Shown piece after piece: positions 53,219 to 62,046 of a stretch of 64,000 bases of DNA (position 1 is its first letter; the number at the start of each line of letters is the position of its first letter). Origin of the DNA: Candidatus Sulfopaludibacter sp. SbA3 (GTDB lineage Bacteria; Acidobacteriota; Terriglobia; Bryobacterales; Bryobacteraceae); the NCBI GenBank assembly GCA_945893365.1, contig CAMDED010000001.1, positions 124,001 to 188,000 on the forward strand, read 5' to 3'. The position numbers and the translations under genes were made by a program. The notes under the pieces are model-generated. The model was not told the origin of the DNA. It saw only the letters and a list, made by a program, of their open reading frames with translations, and did not search any database.

Positions 53219-53302
53219 CGATTAGTCGCCCGGGCAGGATCTCGTCGGTACGACGGGAACCGTGTCGCCGCGGTCGCTTACGCCTCCTGATGATAGGAGA
53301 AC

Positions 53303-53929
53303 CTACTGACCTGAAACGATGCACGGTAGTCGCACGAATTTACCGCCCTCGTCCTCCTCGGTAAGTATTGGTGGCGTACCGGCTGGCAAGTTGCCGAACA
53401 ATTTCTCGAGGAGTTCGTCCAAGGTGTCGACGGGATTGAACAGGGACCCCCTAACAATACGATGTCTTTCACGCGACGGGCGGACTCCTTCCTTGTTTCG
53501 CGCAATCCGCTTGGCTAGACGGTCTCCTAAAGCGGTCAAGGGCTCCCCTGGTCCAGCGCCGAACCACAAGAAGCGTTTCATGTTAAGGTCGTCATCGATC
53601 TGAATCCAAATAACGCATCCACTTGGCTTCTCAGTGAGTGCCGAAGCCACGGAGACCCGCTCGGGCTTGTTACTCACACCGGTCTTTAACTGAATGTGGC
53701 GTACGACTTTGCCCCACACCATGACCAAGTCGTAGCCGTGGGCATCGAATTCACTCCGTAAAACCTCCACATCGAACACACCGCGCCGCCAAAGCGCACG
53801 AAGAGCCTCACCGACAAAAACATGCTCGATGATCTTCTCCCTCAAAGAGGAGTACAGGTGGTGGGCCGCGTCAGTGTGACGTTCTTCGCCGGCGTATCCG
53901 CTTTGTCGCGTCAGGCTTGTGTCTCGCAT
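53303..53929 (-). CDS. PD-(D/E)XK nuclease-like protein inserted in the tail operon
   Basis: This 208-residue protein starts at ATG 53929; the frame is open upstream, but that extension looks non-coding. REKIIEHVFVGEALRALW is a helix carrying the first Glu, SEFDAHGYDLVMVWG provides the Asp, and VVRHIQLKTG the Q-x-K motif of PD-(D/E)XK nucleases. The second half has no known domain. It lies just past the tape measure gene and faces the zinc-ribbon gene tail to tail, 84 bases apart. Together they may form a defence or counter-defence cargo. Confidence 0.65.
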   Translation of the reverse strand: MRDTSLTRQSGYAGEERHTDAAHHLYSSLREKIIEHVFVGEALRALWRRGVFDVEVLRSEFDAHGYDLVMVWGKVVRHIQLKTGVSNKPERVSVASALTEKPSGCVIWIQIDDDLNMKRFLWFGAGPGEPLTALGDRLAKRIARNKEGVRPSRERHRIVRGSLFNPVDTLDELLEKLFGNLPAGTPPILTEEDEGGKFVRLPCIVSGQ

Positions 53930-54106
53930 AAGAGCAGGTTCACAGCATTCACCGGCTGGACGCAAGCACGCCCACCCCGGATTGGTTATTTCGTCCAGCA
54001 CAGCAGCTGCCCGGTCCAGCCCAGGAATACCACACCGGTAAACTGACTGATCAGCCGCGGCAGTTCCTTCCAAGGCTGGCGTCTGCCTCCAACTTGGCCA
54101 GAACCG

Positions 54107-57100
54107 CTACCTATGCGGCGTTCGCTTCATGTGCTCCTGCTGCACCTGAAACCCGGTGCCGACAGCCGAATTGTGCGCAGCCATGATTGCGGTCCTCGTG
54201 CGCTGCTCAGTCAGGACAGGGTCCGTCCCCCGCGCGTCGATCGTGTAGTAGTGGTCGCCGCCTGAAGGGCGCATCAAGCGCTCGGTTTGTGCGTTGGTCG
54301 TGATCCTCCCGGAGGCTCCGCTAAGAATTTCCCGGCCGTGCTCACCGACCATGTACGCCTTGTCCGGGGAGACTGGCCCACCGCCTGCGCGGTACGAGAT
54401 AGAACTGGTGACAGACTCGCCGCCGCCCCCGCCCCCACCACTACCGCCACCGGCAGCAGCACCGACAGCAGCACCGAAGATCGAGCGAAGCAGGGTGGTG
54501 AAGAAGCCGGGAGCCTGACCCTTGGCCGGCTCGTTGTTGTGGAAGATCAGGTCGCTGGACGAACCACTGCCGAACTTGCCGCGCAGGGCCTCGCTCACAG
54601 CGTCGGTGAGCTTCCCGGCTCCACCGTCGCTGCCGCCGGCGACGCGCTTCATCCGAATCCAGAGCGGATTGTCCTCGGTGCCGTCCGGTTTCCCTTTCGG
54701 AATCTCGATACCCAGAGCCTTGCCGACCGCGCCGAGTCCCCTGTGCAGACCCGATTTGACCGTGTCTCCAACGATCTGTTTTCCGAGATCCTTGAAAGCC
54801 TGGCCGAAGTTGGTCTTGCCTCCCGTCAACAGATTGGTCAGGTTGTCGGAGACCTTTTCGAATGCAGAGGTCAGAGCGTCGTAGACAATGCTCGCGGTGC
54901 TCTTCGCCTGCTTCTGCATGTCGAGGAAGAAGGCCGTCACGCCGTCGCGCGCTCCACCGGTTCGGTTGAGAAGCGCCACCTGGTCGTCAATTGCCCGGTT
55001 GAGAATCTCCTGCTGCTTCGCCGCAACCTGCTGAGCCTCCCCATAGGTCAATGCACGCTTTCCTCCATCAGTGAGAGCATCGACCTGCCGGCGCAGCGCG
55101 TCCGTGTCCTCCCGATATTTGTCGCCCGTCGACTTCAGCGCGAGCGCGTCGCGCGCGTCACCCTCGGCCAGTTCGGCCTTCGTGATATCGATGATTGCCT
55201 GACGCTGCAACTCGAGGGACTCGCGAACCTTGCTGCCAACTTCTTCTGCGTTGATCCGCTGCTCGATCCCGTAAAGTCGCGCCGCCAGCGTTGCTTTGCG
55301 ATAGGCGTCCTCTCCCTGCAGAATGGCCGCGGGCAGGCCCGCGCGCGAGGCCAGATCCTGACGCAAGCCGAACAACGCTGCGTTCGCTGCGTCGAGGCGG
55401 TCTGCTGCCGCCTTCCTCTTTTGCAGCGCGGCCAACTCATCCGTCTGTGTCTTGAGCTTCCGGATCTCCTCGGCCGTTTTTCCGTAGGTGAGGCCAAGCG
55501 CGATGTTGGCAGCCGCGGCTTCCCGGACTGCGCCTTCGCCGAGGAGTTGGGCCGCGGCCAGAGCCTCGGTCTGCACGATCGACAACTCAAGAGACCGCCG
55601 CTGGTCGTCAATCGACTTTGCGAAAACAGCGAGACCTTCGGTATCAGCCTTCTGCGCCAACAGCCCGGCCAGCTTTTTCAGCTCGCCGCCCATCTGTTCG
55701 ATCTCGACGGCGGTTTTCCCGTACGTCAGGCCGAGGATCGCATTCTCGACGCCCGCCTTTCTGGTTGCCTCCTCGCCTTGGGACAGAACGGCGGTCAACG
55801 CGTCCTGCTGCCGGATCGAAAGTTCGGTGGACTGCTGTTCGCCGCTGAGGCTGCGCCCGTATTCCACCAGCGCTTTCGTCGCGTCCTCGGTGGCGACCTT
55901 CTGCCGGATCGTGGCTTCCTGCCGCGGAGTCAGCTTCGCGCGCTGCGAGTCGATCAGCGCGGTGTTCTTTTCGAGGATGATGCCCGCAGCGCGTTCCGCC
56001 GAGGCTGCCGCGGCTATCTTCTCGGGTGAGGCTCCCAGGACCGCAAGGTACGCCCGCTGGGCGGCAATAGCGAGGTCCAGCTTCTTGATCTCCTCGCCAT
56101 AGATGTCCTTCTTCGGCACCGCGATGTCGCCGGTATCGGGAGTGGGAAGGGGCTTACTGTGCGGGAGAGGCGTTGCGGCTGCGGGGACCGCCCCTTTTTC
56201 AGCGTCTTCGCGCTCCTTCTTGGCGCGGGCAAGTACCTGGGCGACCGTCTCGCCGGACTTGTTCTGGAACGTGAGGATCTTCCAGAGCGCGGAGTAGGCA
56301 TCCCGCAGCTTGTAGACCTCGCCTTTTGCGTGGAAGGTGGAATCGCGGAAGTAATACATCCCGGCGGCAAGAGTCGCGATGGCGCCCACTACGATAGTTA
56401 CAGGAGCGGTGAGGACCGCGAGCGCGCCGCCGAAGACATAGGTTGCCGCCGCTGCTATGCCCTCCTCCGCAGCCAGCAGCACCAGGAATCGGGTCGTGTA
56501 CACCACCCAGGCCGAGAACTGAGTCAGGACCGGGATCAGCGCTCCGACGCCCAATAGACTTGCAGTTAATCTGCCGACGCCGGCGACAAGAGTGCCACTG
56601 GTGAGCAACTGCAGCCCGAACGGAATGGCGAACTTGGCGATCTGGAGTGCGAGCAGCGCCTCGATGGCGATCTTCAGGGCATGCGCGTGCTTCACCGTAA
56701 ATTCGAGTACCGTGCCGACCTTCTCGATAGCCGAAGTGACGGTGCCTCCGAAGGCCTTTGCCAGGTCGGGAATGTTCGCTTCCTTCGCGACGGCAATCAG
56801 GCGTTCTGAGAGCTTCACCAGCGCAGGCAAGGTGGCGGCGAGCAAGGACTGGCTCAGCCCCGTGACTACAGCCTTGAGCTTGTCGAGGTTATCGTTCACC
56901 TGCGCGGCCGCGCGCGCGGTGTCGCTGCCGATGACGATCCCGAACTGTCTCGCTTCCGCGGTCAGCTTCCCCTGCGACTCGCCGAGCTGGTTTAAGACCG
57001 GAATCGATGCTGCTCCGCCCTTGCCGAGCAGCATCAGCGAGATCGCCGTCTTCCCGGCGCCGTCGGCCATTTTCGAGAAGCCCGGAGCCAGTTCCTCGAA

Positions 57101-57547
57101 CAACACGCCGGAGTCCTTCAGGTGGCCTTTGCTCGATTCGACCTCCACGCCAAGCGATTTGAAAACACGCCGCAGTCCCTCGTTGCCGTTCTGCGCCGCA
57201 AGTGAGCTCTTGCTGAGTTTGCCGAGCGTCGCGGCGAGCTGCTCGGTATCGACGCCGCTGAACTTCGCCGCATAGCCGAGCGCGGAAAGCGTGTCGGTAG
57301 TCGTGCCCGCGGACTGCGCCAGCTCGTCCAGCCGGTCGGCTGCATCGAGCGAGTGCTTGATCAGCGCCGTCACTCCGGTCGCCACCGCGAGACCCATGGC
57401 GATGCCCGCGGCTGCGATCCGTGAGAGGGAACGTTTCACGTCATTCGCGGTCTTCCCGGACAAGTGCGACATCTTGTCCATCGACTGGGAGAACGAAGCG
57501 GTGTTCGCTTTCAAGTCGATCGTCAGTGTGCCCAGTACGACGGCCAT
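54107..57547 (-). CDS. Phage tail tape measure protein
   Basis: This 1146-residue protein sets tail length and reaches the host membrane during DNA entry. The N-terminus (TLTIDLKANTASFSQSMDKM) and GTTTDTLSALGYAAKFSGVD are typical. Hydrophobic stretches occur near residues 290-410. From about 530 to 840 there are three related blocks of roughly 75 residues around LGLTYGKTA and similar sequences, with coiled-coil content. The C-terminus is Gly-rich and ends as a linker. It begins right after the T chaperone stop. By the usual relation its size fits a tail of medium to long siphovirus length. Confidence 0.95.
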   Translation of the reverse strand: MAVVLGTLTIDLKANTASFSQSMDKMSHLSGKTANDVKRSLSRIAAAGIAMGLAVATGVTALIKHSLDAADRLDELAQSAGTTTDTLSALGYAAKFSGVDTEQLAATLGKLSKSSLAAQNGNEGLRRVFKSLGVEVESSKGHLKDSGVLFEELAPGFSKMADGAGKTAISLMLLGKGGAASIPVLNQLGESQGKLTAEARQFGIVIGSDTARAAAQVNDNLDKLKAVVTGLSQSLLAATLPALVKLSERLIAVAKEANIPDLAKAFGGTVTSAIEKVGTVLEFTVKHAHALKIAIEALLALQIAKFAIPFGLQLLTSGTLVAGVGRLTASLLGVGALIPVLTQFSAWVVYTTRFLVLLAAEEGIAAAATYVFGGALAVLTAPVTIVVGAIATLAAGMYYFRDSTFHAKGEVYKLRDAYSALWKILTFQNKSGETVAQVLARAKKEREDAEKGAVPAAATPLPHSKPLPTPDTGDIAVPKKDIYGEEIKKLDLAIAAQRAYLAVLGASPEKIAAAASAERAAGIILEKNTALIDSQRAKLTPRQEATIRQKVATEDATKALVEYGRSLSGEQQSTELSIRQQDALTAVLSQGEEATRKAGVENAILGLTYGKTAVEIEQMGGELKKLAGLLAQKADTEGLAVFAKSIDDQRRSLELSIVQTEALAAAQLLGEGAVREAAAANIALGLTYGKTAEEIRKLKTQTDELAALQKRKAAADRLDAANAALFGLRQDLASRAGLPAAILQGEDAYRKATLAARLYGIEQRINAEEVGSKVRESLELQRQAIIDITKAELAEGDARDALALKSTGDKYREDTDALRRQVDALTDGGKRALTYGEAQQVAAKQQEILNRAIDDQVALLNRTGGARDGVTAFFLDMQKQAKSTASIVYDALTSAFEKVSDNLTNLLTGGKTNFGQAFKDLGKQIVGDTVKSGLHRGLGAVGKALGIEIPKGKPDGTEDNPLWIRMKRVAGGSDGGAGKLTDAVSEALRGKFGSGSSSDLIFHNNEPAKGQAPGFFTTLLRSIFGAAVGAAAGGGSGGGGGGGESVTSSISYRAGGGPVSPDKAYMVGEHGREILSGASGRITTNAQTERLMRPSGGDHYYTIDARGTDPVLTEQRTRTAIMAAHNSAVGTGFQVQQEHMKRTPHR

Positions 57548-57900
57548 TTAAGCGGTCTCCATTTGAATCGCAGCTCCGGCCGGCAGACCTTTCAACGCAG
57601 CGAGCAGCCCGTCGCCCTCTTGGGCTTCAAGTGGTTTGTGTTCGGGGGCGTGGATCATAAAGGCTTCCGGGCTAAGTGGTGGTTTGGGTGGGGAGAAAGC
57701 GAAGTTCGCAACCGTAGCGGCGACGATTCCGCACAGCATTTCCTCTCGCCGCATGTGCGCCAACTCCCGTTTGCGAAGCGCATGGAACTGGCGGGGTGTC
57801 ATCTCCAGCCACTCCTCGCTGGAGAGGCCGATGTCGTATCGAGCGATGGCCCACGCGCTCATCCACGTGAGCGGCGGCTCTACTCGGCCGTCGCCTTCGT
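57548..57900 (-). CDS. Tail assembly chaperone, frameshift extension (T part)
   Basis: This frame is probably made only by a -1 frameshift from the upstream chaperone gene. Read from 57900 it gives YEGDGRVEPPLTW, then MSAWAIARYDIGLSSEEWL, and continues to TPRQFHALRKRELAH. An ATG at 57862 could also start it alone, but the frame is open without break from the slip site. The G-T fusion protein binds the tape measure during tail assembly, and the following gene is the tape measure, as in lambda. Confidence 0.75.
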
Positions 57901-58251
57901 AGGGTTTGCGGGATCGACCTCGCTCTTGTCGGGCATGGAAGCGGCCCAGGCTTGCAGGATGCCTTCCTGAATCAGCACGATATTCTCAGGCGTGATGAGG
58001 TTGCCCACTTCCGTCAGCGTGTATGTGGCGCCGGCATTCCGCAGAGCCAGATACAGCAGCGCGCGGACGAGTTTGGCTGAGGGCCGCAGCAGGTTCACTT
58101 CGCCCGAAAGAACGTTCAGACCAGTGAGTTCCTCGCAATCGATCAGCACGTTGTGCGTGATGACGAGCGGCCAGTCCTTGCCGTCCAAGCGGAGCAGCAC
58201 CTTTTGCGTGAGCTGCTCGGCGACTTTGCGATTCGATTTAGGCGACGGCAT
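57880..58251 (-). CDS. Tail assembly chaperone (G part)
   Basis: This 123-residue protein has the size and helical content of lambda gpG-like tail chaperones and ends in a flexible DPANPTKATAE tail. It overlaps the end of the tail tube gene by 14 bases. Near its 3' end the heptamer AAACCCT in the right phase allows a -1 shift into the T frame. Normal termination gives the short form and slippage gives the long form. Confidence 0.75.
   Translation of the reverse strand: MPSPKSNRKVAEQLTQKVLLRLDGKDWPLVITHNVLIDCEELTGLNVLSGEVNLLRPSAKLVRALLYLALRNAGATYTLTEVGNLITPENIVLIQEGILQAWAASMPDKSEVDPANPTKATAE
57901..57907 (-). promoter_or_regulatory. -1 ribosomal frameshift site
   Basis: On the minus strand AAACCCT is in the X XXY YYZ phase (A AAC CCT) of the G frame. 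A one-base backward slip continues with TAC GAA GGC into the T frame. The stop of the short form is 21 bases further (57880-57882). No stem-loop was verified downstream. Confidence 0.6.
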
Positions 58252-58687
58252 AGACGATCGCTCCCGCGACCTTCACACCGAATTTGAATTCGGTCTTTCC
58301 GCCCGGAGTGAACGGTCCGGTCTCTCTCTTGTTGATGAAGCCGCGGCCCGTGACGGTGAGCACTCGCGCTTCACTCAACGGCGACGTGATCTTCCACGGG
58401 AATACGGTCCGCGCCTGCGCCAGCGTGTCGATGCTTTGCTGTGCCGCGTCGCCGACATAGTTCCCCGAGACTTCGATTGTGCCGGTCTTCCGAAGGCCGG
58501 CGATGGTCTCCTCGGTGGTGTCCGGCGACAGAAGATGCGTCACGTCGACCTCGCCCACAGTGTAGTCGGCGAAGTTGATGGTGGCGGCTTCGGTAATGCT
58601 CGTGTAGTCGATCTCGACAGGGCTGCCGGATTCCGTTCCGATGAAGAATTCGGTTCCAAGCCCAATAGCTGCTCGCGATTTTGCCAT
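58238..58687 (-). CDS. Phage tail tube protein
   Basis: This 149-residue beta-rich protein begins MAKSRAAIGLGTEFFIGTES and includes GEVDVTHLLSPDTTEETIAG, a typical tail tube layout of lambda gpV-like and related siphoviruses. It forms the stacked rings of the tail. A strong AAAGGAG site lies upstream of ATG 58687, as expected for a highly made structural protein. It precedes the tail chaperone genes. Confidence 0.85.
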   Translation of the reverse strand: MAKSRAAIGLGTEFFIGTESGSPVEIDYTSITEAATINFADYTVGEVDVTHLLSPDTTEETIAGLRKTGTIEVSGNYVGDAAQQSIDTLAQARTVFPWKITSPLSEARVLTVTGRGFINKRETGPFTPGGKTEFKFGVKVAGAIVYAVA

Positions 58688-58716
58688 GTGGTGTTTCTCC
58701 TTTTTGCTGGTCGGGC

Positions 58717-59118
58717 TCAGGTGCCTTGGTTGAACCAGACGTCGTATTCGAGCGCGCGCCGAAAGGACCGGCTGGCAGCATCGAAGAAGTCGATGGCAGT
58801 GCTCTGGAAGATCCCCTGCACAACGGTGGAATCCGCGTCAGTCAGCGTGCCGTGGTATCCGCTCAGAACGGCGTCAATGGCGTTCGCGAGCGCAACACAA
58901 TCGTCCGGGTCGTCGGCATAGCAGTCGATCTGCACGCGGCGCCGCCGAAGGTCAACGACGTTCAGGAACGTGTAGGCAGCCTCTTCGGTGATCATCTGGT
59001 GGGTCCAGGACGGGAGCTTCAAATCTTTGGGGAGAACTTGCAGGTACCCGCCTGTCGCGGCAATAGCGGCCACCGCGGGAGTCCCCTGAACGAGCTTCGC
59101 CAGACCTTGTTCGATCAT
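58717..59118 (-). CDS. DUF3168-like tail completion protein
   Basis: This 133-residue protein starts MIEQGLAKLVQGTPAVAAIA and has the DUF3168 pattern with VQIDCYADDPDDCVALANAI and the end FRRALEYDVWFNQGT. It forms a ring at the head-tail interface. Its ATG overlaps the HK97 gp10-like stop as ATGA. Confidence 0.8.
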   Translation of the reverse strand: MIEQGLAKLVQGTPAVAAIAATGGYLQVLPKDLKLPSWTHQMITEEAAYTFLNVVDLRRRRVQIDCYADDPDDCVALANAIDAVLSGYHGTLTDADSTVVQGIFQSTAIDFFDAASRSFRRALEYDVWFNQGT

Positions 59119-59549
59119 TTGTCGAGCTTCCGGACTTCGCCGCTCATCACGTCGGTGAAGGCTTCCAGTGCTGCGTCGTGCTGCCCGTCGAACGTCGATC
59201 GCAGGAACGGCTGGGCAGGCGCGTCCCTGGTTCCGAACTCCTGAAACATCCCGTAAACGCCGGGGTCGTCGGACCCTTTCCCCGTGTACTTCGGGCCCAC
59301 GCGCGCGCGGCCGCGATCCTGCTTTGGCGACAGCTTGATCAAGGACGTAATCGCGTCTCGAAGATCTCCCGCGCGGCGGTTCTTGGTGGGCGTCTTAAGG
59401 ACCGGAGCGCGGGCTTTCGCTTCCGCGACAAACTTCTCCGCGCCGGCCTTCAGAGCTTTGCGCATCGCTCGCTTCGCCAGCTTCGGACCGGCCTGCGCGA
59501 GCGCGTCCTCGACACCTTTGAGGCCGCTCACTTCGACGGTGATGTTCAC
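59115..59549 (-). CDS. HK97 gp10-like head-tail joining protein
   Basis: This protein of about 144 residues starts at GTG 59549, overlapping the previous stop as GTGA. VEVSGLKGVEDALAQAG, the basic helix AMRKALKAGAEKFVAEAKAR with AP, and YGMFQEFGTRDAPAQPFLR are the hallmarks of HK97 gp10 proteins, which finish the head-tail connection. It is complete and of usual length. Confidence 0.9.
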   Translation of the reverse strand: MNITVEVSGLKGVEDALAQAGPKLAKRAMRKALKAGAEKFVAEAKARAPVLKTPTKNRRAGDLRDAITSLIKLSPKQDRGRARVGPKYTGKGSDDPGVYGMFQEFGTRDAPAQPFLRSTFDGQHDAALEAFTDVMSGEVRKLDK

Positions 59550-59884
59550 TGGTTCCCCTTCAACGCGATGCACATGAGGGTAAGCGAGACGTTCAGTTCG
59601 AGCGGGTTGATAACCTCCCGGATGATGTACCGTCCTCCGAGTGCCTGGACCTGCATGTTGGACTCGATTCCGGCCTGCCAGTTCATCAGGATCGGAAGGC
59701 CCAACTGCGAGACCGTCTGACCGGAGCTGATGACGTCCGTCGCGCTTAGCGGCTCTATTGCGGCGTACGCTTCGAGGAACGGAACGAAGCCGGCCTTCGG
59801 CCCGGACGTGCCCTGTACGCTCACCTGCCGATAGATCGTGATCCGATGCCGGAGCCTGCCCGGATCGATGGATGGCCAGTTCAT
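59546..59884 (-). CDS. Head closure protein (head-tail adaptor)
   Basis: This 112-residue protein has the signature of SPP1 gp16/HK97-type head closure proteins: PGRLRHRITIYRQVSVQGTS, GFVPFLEAYAAIEPLSATD and the final beta strands. It seals the packaged head and offers the tail attachment surface. It overlaps the gp10-like gene by four bases and follows the connector gene by nine. Confidence 0.85.
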   Translation of the reverse strand: MNWPSIDPGRLRHRITIYRQVSVQGTSGPKAGFVPFLEAYAAIEPLSATDVISSGQTVSQLGLPILMNWQAGIESNMQVQALGGRYIIREVINPLELNVSLTLMCIALKGNQ

Positions 59885-59893
59885 TGTGGCGGT

Positions 59894-60565
59894 TTAGCGA
59901 ACGAACCTTATCGCGCCTTGCGAGAGCGCGGCCGTTACTCCATACGGGATTTCCATCGTGGGGTCGAGGGACTTTTCAAACGGCAGCTTGTGGTTGTACC
60001 AGTCGGAGATCAACCGGCGCATTCCGTTCTTCACCTGCTGCCCGTCTGCCTTCCACCAGACTGAGTCGCTCGCGAGGCCACTGGTGTAACGGATCAGAAT
60101 CGCAGAGGACGGCCACGGCGTGAAATTGCGCCACGTGGTGTTGTAGGGCGGCGCCAGCACGCCGGGGCTCTTGGCGGAGTCCACGATGTAGTCGGTGTTC
60201 TCAGCCAGCGTCGTAACGGCGCCACCCGAGTCCCTCAACTGGACCAGGTCCACCGACACCAACGGCGAGCGTAGCCGGATGACGCTGTCCAGCCAGTAGT
60301 CGAGAGACAGGTCCCATTGTTTCCGCACCAGATCGCGCCCCTGCAGAATCTCTGCCTGGGTCCTGGCGGCGGAAATGAGCGCTGCAATCTCCGAGTCTTC
60401 GAGCGCGTCGATGGGCGACCGTGCCGGCGGAAGCTTCAGGTACGCCTTCATTTCTTCGAGCGTGAGCGGCTCTTCGAAAGACTGTTGCGGCGAGGACTCC
60501 GTCAGGCTGAGAGTGCCGGAGGCGTCGAGCGTGTACAGGCCATAATCAACGGAAGAGTCGAACAT
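59894..60565 (-). CDS. Head-tail connector protein (gp6-like)
   Basis: This 223-residue protein has the helix-rich N-terminal part LTLEEMKAYLKLPPARS and ALISAARTQAEILQGRDLV, typical of HK97 gp6-like connector proteins that sit on the portal. A longer C-terminal domain (SSAILIRYTSGLASDSVWW through KNGMRRLISDWYNHK) follows. It comes directly after the glycosyltransferase cassette and starts the connector block of genes. Confidence 0.85.
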   Translation of the reverse strand: MFDSSVDYGLYTLDASGTLSLTESSPQQSFEEPLTLEEMKAYLKLPPARSPIDALEDSEIAALISAARTQAEILQGRDLVRKQWDLSLDYWLDSVIRLRSPLVSVDLVQLRDSGGAVTTLAENTDYIVDSAKSPGVLAPPYNTTWRNFTPWPSSAILIRYTSGLASDSVWWKADGQQVKNGMRRLISDWYNHKLPFEKSLDPTMEIPYGVTAALSQGAIRFVR

Positions 60566-60583
60566 CTATGCGCCCCTCGGATT

Positions 60584-61357
60584 TCATACGGTTACAAGCT
60601 CCAGCGGTCCCGCATGTTTCAGGCGCGCGCTGGCGGGGACTTCGGGAAGGTCGCCCTGCACGCAATGCCGATACTCGTCCTCGCCCTGATTGCCGGGGTC
60701 GATTTGGTTGTACCAGAGATGCTTGCGGAGGCGGTCCGCGCGATCGTTGTAGCCGAGATGCCAGAGCGGAGCGTCGTCGAGCGTTGCATGCGCGCCGTGA
60801 AGAAGCTGCTGCGGAATCGAGGAGCAATGCAGGTTCCCGCCCCACGGCGTCGAGATGAAAAGAAAGTCGCGGTTGAAGATGCGGAACAAGCTCGGCCGCG
60901 CAAACTGCCGGTAAACCCCGTCCACGCGGATCTGGCGGCGCTCCGGGTAAACGCCCAGGTCGCTGTCCCAGAGGTACCGGACAGGCAACCGGAACGCATG
61001 GCCTTGAGCAGATGGAAGAGTTCGGCGGATAACCTCGGGGCCGCGTTCGTCGAGCAGCTCGTCACCGTCAATCGCGAGGGCCCAGAAAGGCGACCGCTCG
61101 TCGCGATCAAGATGAGCGCCGGGAACACACGCCATCGCCTGCGCGAGCAGGAAGTTCTTGTCGCGGCGTTCATCCAGTCCGGCGAACGTCGAGCGAAACA
61201 CAGAGACGCCGCTGATCTTGTCGCACAGCTCCGGCGTGCCATCGTCCGAGTGATCATCGAGAACGAAGACGCGCTCGCAAACCGGCAGAGCCGAGGCGAT
61301 GACGTCGGCGATCCAGCGCGCTTCATTCTTGATGCGGAGCAAACCGAAGACGGTCAT
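60584..61357 (-). CDS. Glycosyltransferase family 2-like protein in the phage operon
   Basis: This protein of about 257 residues starts at ATG 61357, overlapping the previous stop (ATGA). FGLLRIKNEARWIADVIAS with VFVLDDHSDDGT is the GT-A nucleotide-binding half, FWALAIDGDELLDERGP gives the D-x-D motif, and YLWDSDLGVYPERRQIR belongs to the acceptor part. It resembles the WaaE-like or cell-wall type family 2 enzymes. A virion or host-surface glycan is the possible target. It is third of three glycosyltransferase genes between capsid and connector genes. Confidence 0.8.
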   Translation of the reverse strand: MTVFGLLRIKNEARWIADVIASALPVCERVFVLDDHSDDGTPELCDKISGVSVFRSTFAGLDERRDKNFLLAQAMACVPGAHLDRDERSPFWALAIDGDELLDERGPEVIRRTLPSAQGHAFRLPVRYLWDSDLGVYPERRQIRVDGVYRQFARPSLFRIFNRDFLFISTPWGGNLHCSSIPQQLLHGAHATLDDAPLWHLGYNDRADRLRKHLWYNQIDPGNQGEDEYRHCVQGDLPEVPASARLKHAGPLELVTV

Positions 61358-62046
61358 AACAGATCGCCCCACTTCGACCTGTAGATTTCCGCGCCCGCCG
61401 CGATGTTGCCCGGAGAGCGTGGGTTTCCGCGGAACGTGCTTCGAAGGGAACCGTGGTCGACGTAACAGCCGTCGAATATGCCGATCTTCAAACCGGCGTT
61501 GCGGACTCGTCGGCAATAATCGTTATCTTCCCAGCCATAAGCGACGAAGTTCTCATCGAGCAGGCCGACGTGCTCGATCGTTCGCCTCGGGATGAGGACG
61601 CACACGAAAGCGACTGTGCGCGGTTCGTCGCGGAGAGGAGCATCGAGGCCGGGCTCGCCCAGTGAAAAATGAGGCGCCCGCTGCTGAGCGGGGTTCCCGG
61701 CCAGATTGGTTGTCGCCGAGATGATCCCATACTGGTTGGCCGGCCTGGATTTCCGCTGCATGCCAGTGAAGCCGCCATGCGACTGCAGCAGCGCGTCGTC
61801 GTTCATCAGGATCACGTCGTCATCGCCCGCTGCCCGGATACCGACGTTGATGTTGCGCGCAAAAATGAACGGCTTCACCCCTGTTTGCCAATCGACAGGC
61901 TCGTCGCAGGGAAGGAGGAAGCGCGTGGACCCGTCGAAATCGTCCACGACGATGATCCTGCACGTCTCGCCGGCCGCGCGGATCGCGCGCACGCACGCGC
62001 CAAGGTTGGAAGCTGTCCTGCTCGGGATGATGACGGAGAGGCTCAC
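61354..62046 (-). CDS. Glycosyltransferase family 2 protein in the phage operon
   Basis: This protein of about 230 residues starts at GTG 62046 (GTGA overlap with the methyltransferase stop); the frame is open upstream but only over that gene. It shows SLSVIIPSRTASNLGACVRA, IIVVDDFDG, and VILMNDDALLQS for the metal-binding region, then YGWEDNDYCRRVRNAGLKI, the motif of the C-terminal catalytic part. This is the typical rhamnosyl/glycosyl family 2 layout. It is second in the cassette, and both ends are coupled by overlaps. Confidence 0.85.
   Translation of the reverse strand: MSLSVIIPSRTASNLGACVRAIRAAGETCRIIVVDDFDGSTRFLLPCDEPVDWQTGVKPFIFARNINVGIRAAGDDDVILMNDDALLQSHGGFTGMQRKSRPANQYGIISATTNLAGNPAQQRAPHFSLGEPGLDAPLRDEPRTVAFVCVLIPRRTIEHVGLLDENFVAYGWEDNDYCRRVRNAGLKIGIFDGCYVDHGSLRSTFRGNPRSPGNIAAGAEIYRSKWGDLL

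Noticed and set aside
54287-56029. 580-codon plus-strand frame opposite the tape measure gene
   Set aside because: It is the complement of a certain tail gene; its protein is Arg/Leu-rich with no motif, typical of GC-rich antisense frames.
60317-61384. 355-codon plus-strand frame across the glycosyltransferase cassette
   Set aside because: Runs against two genes with clear motifs; composition looks like a shadow.
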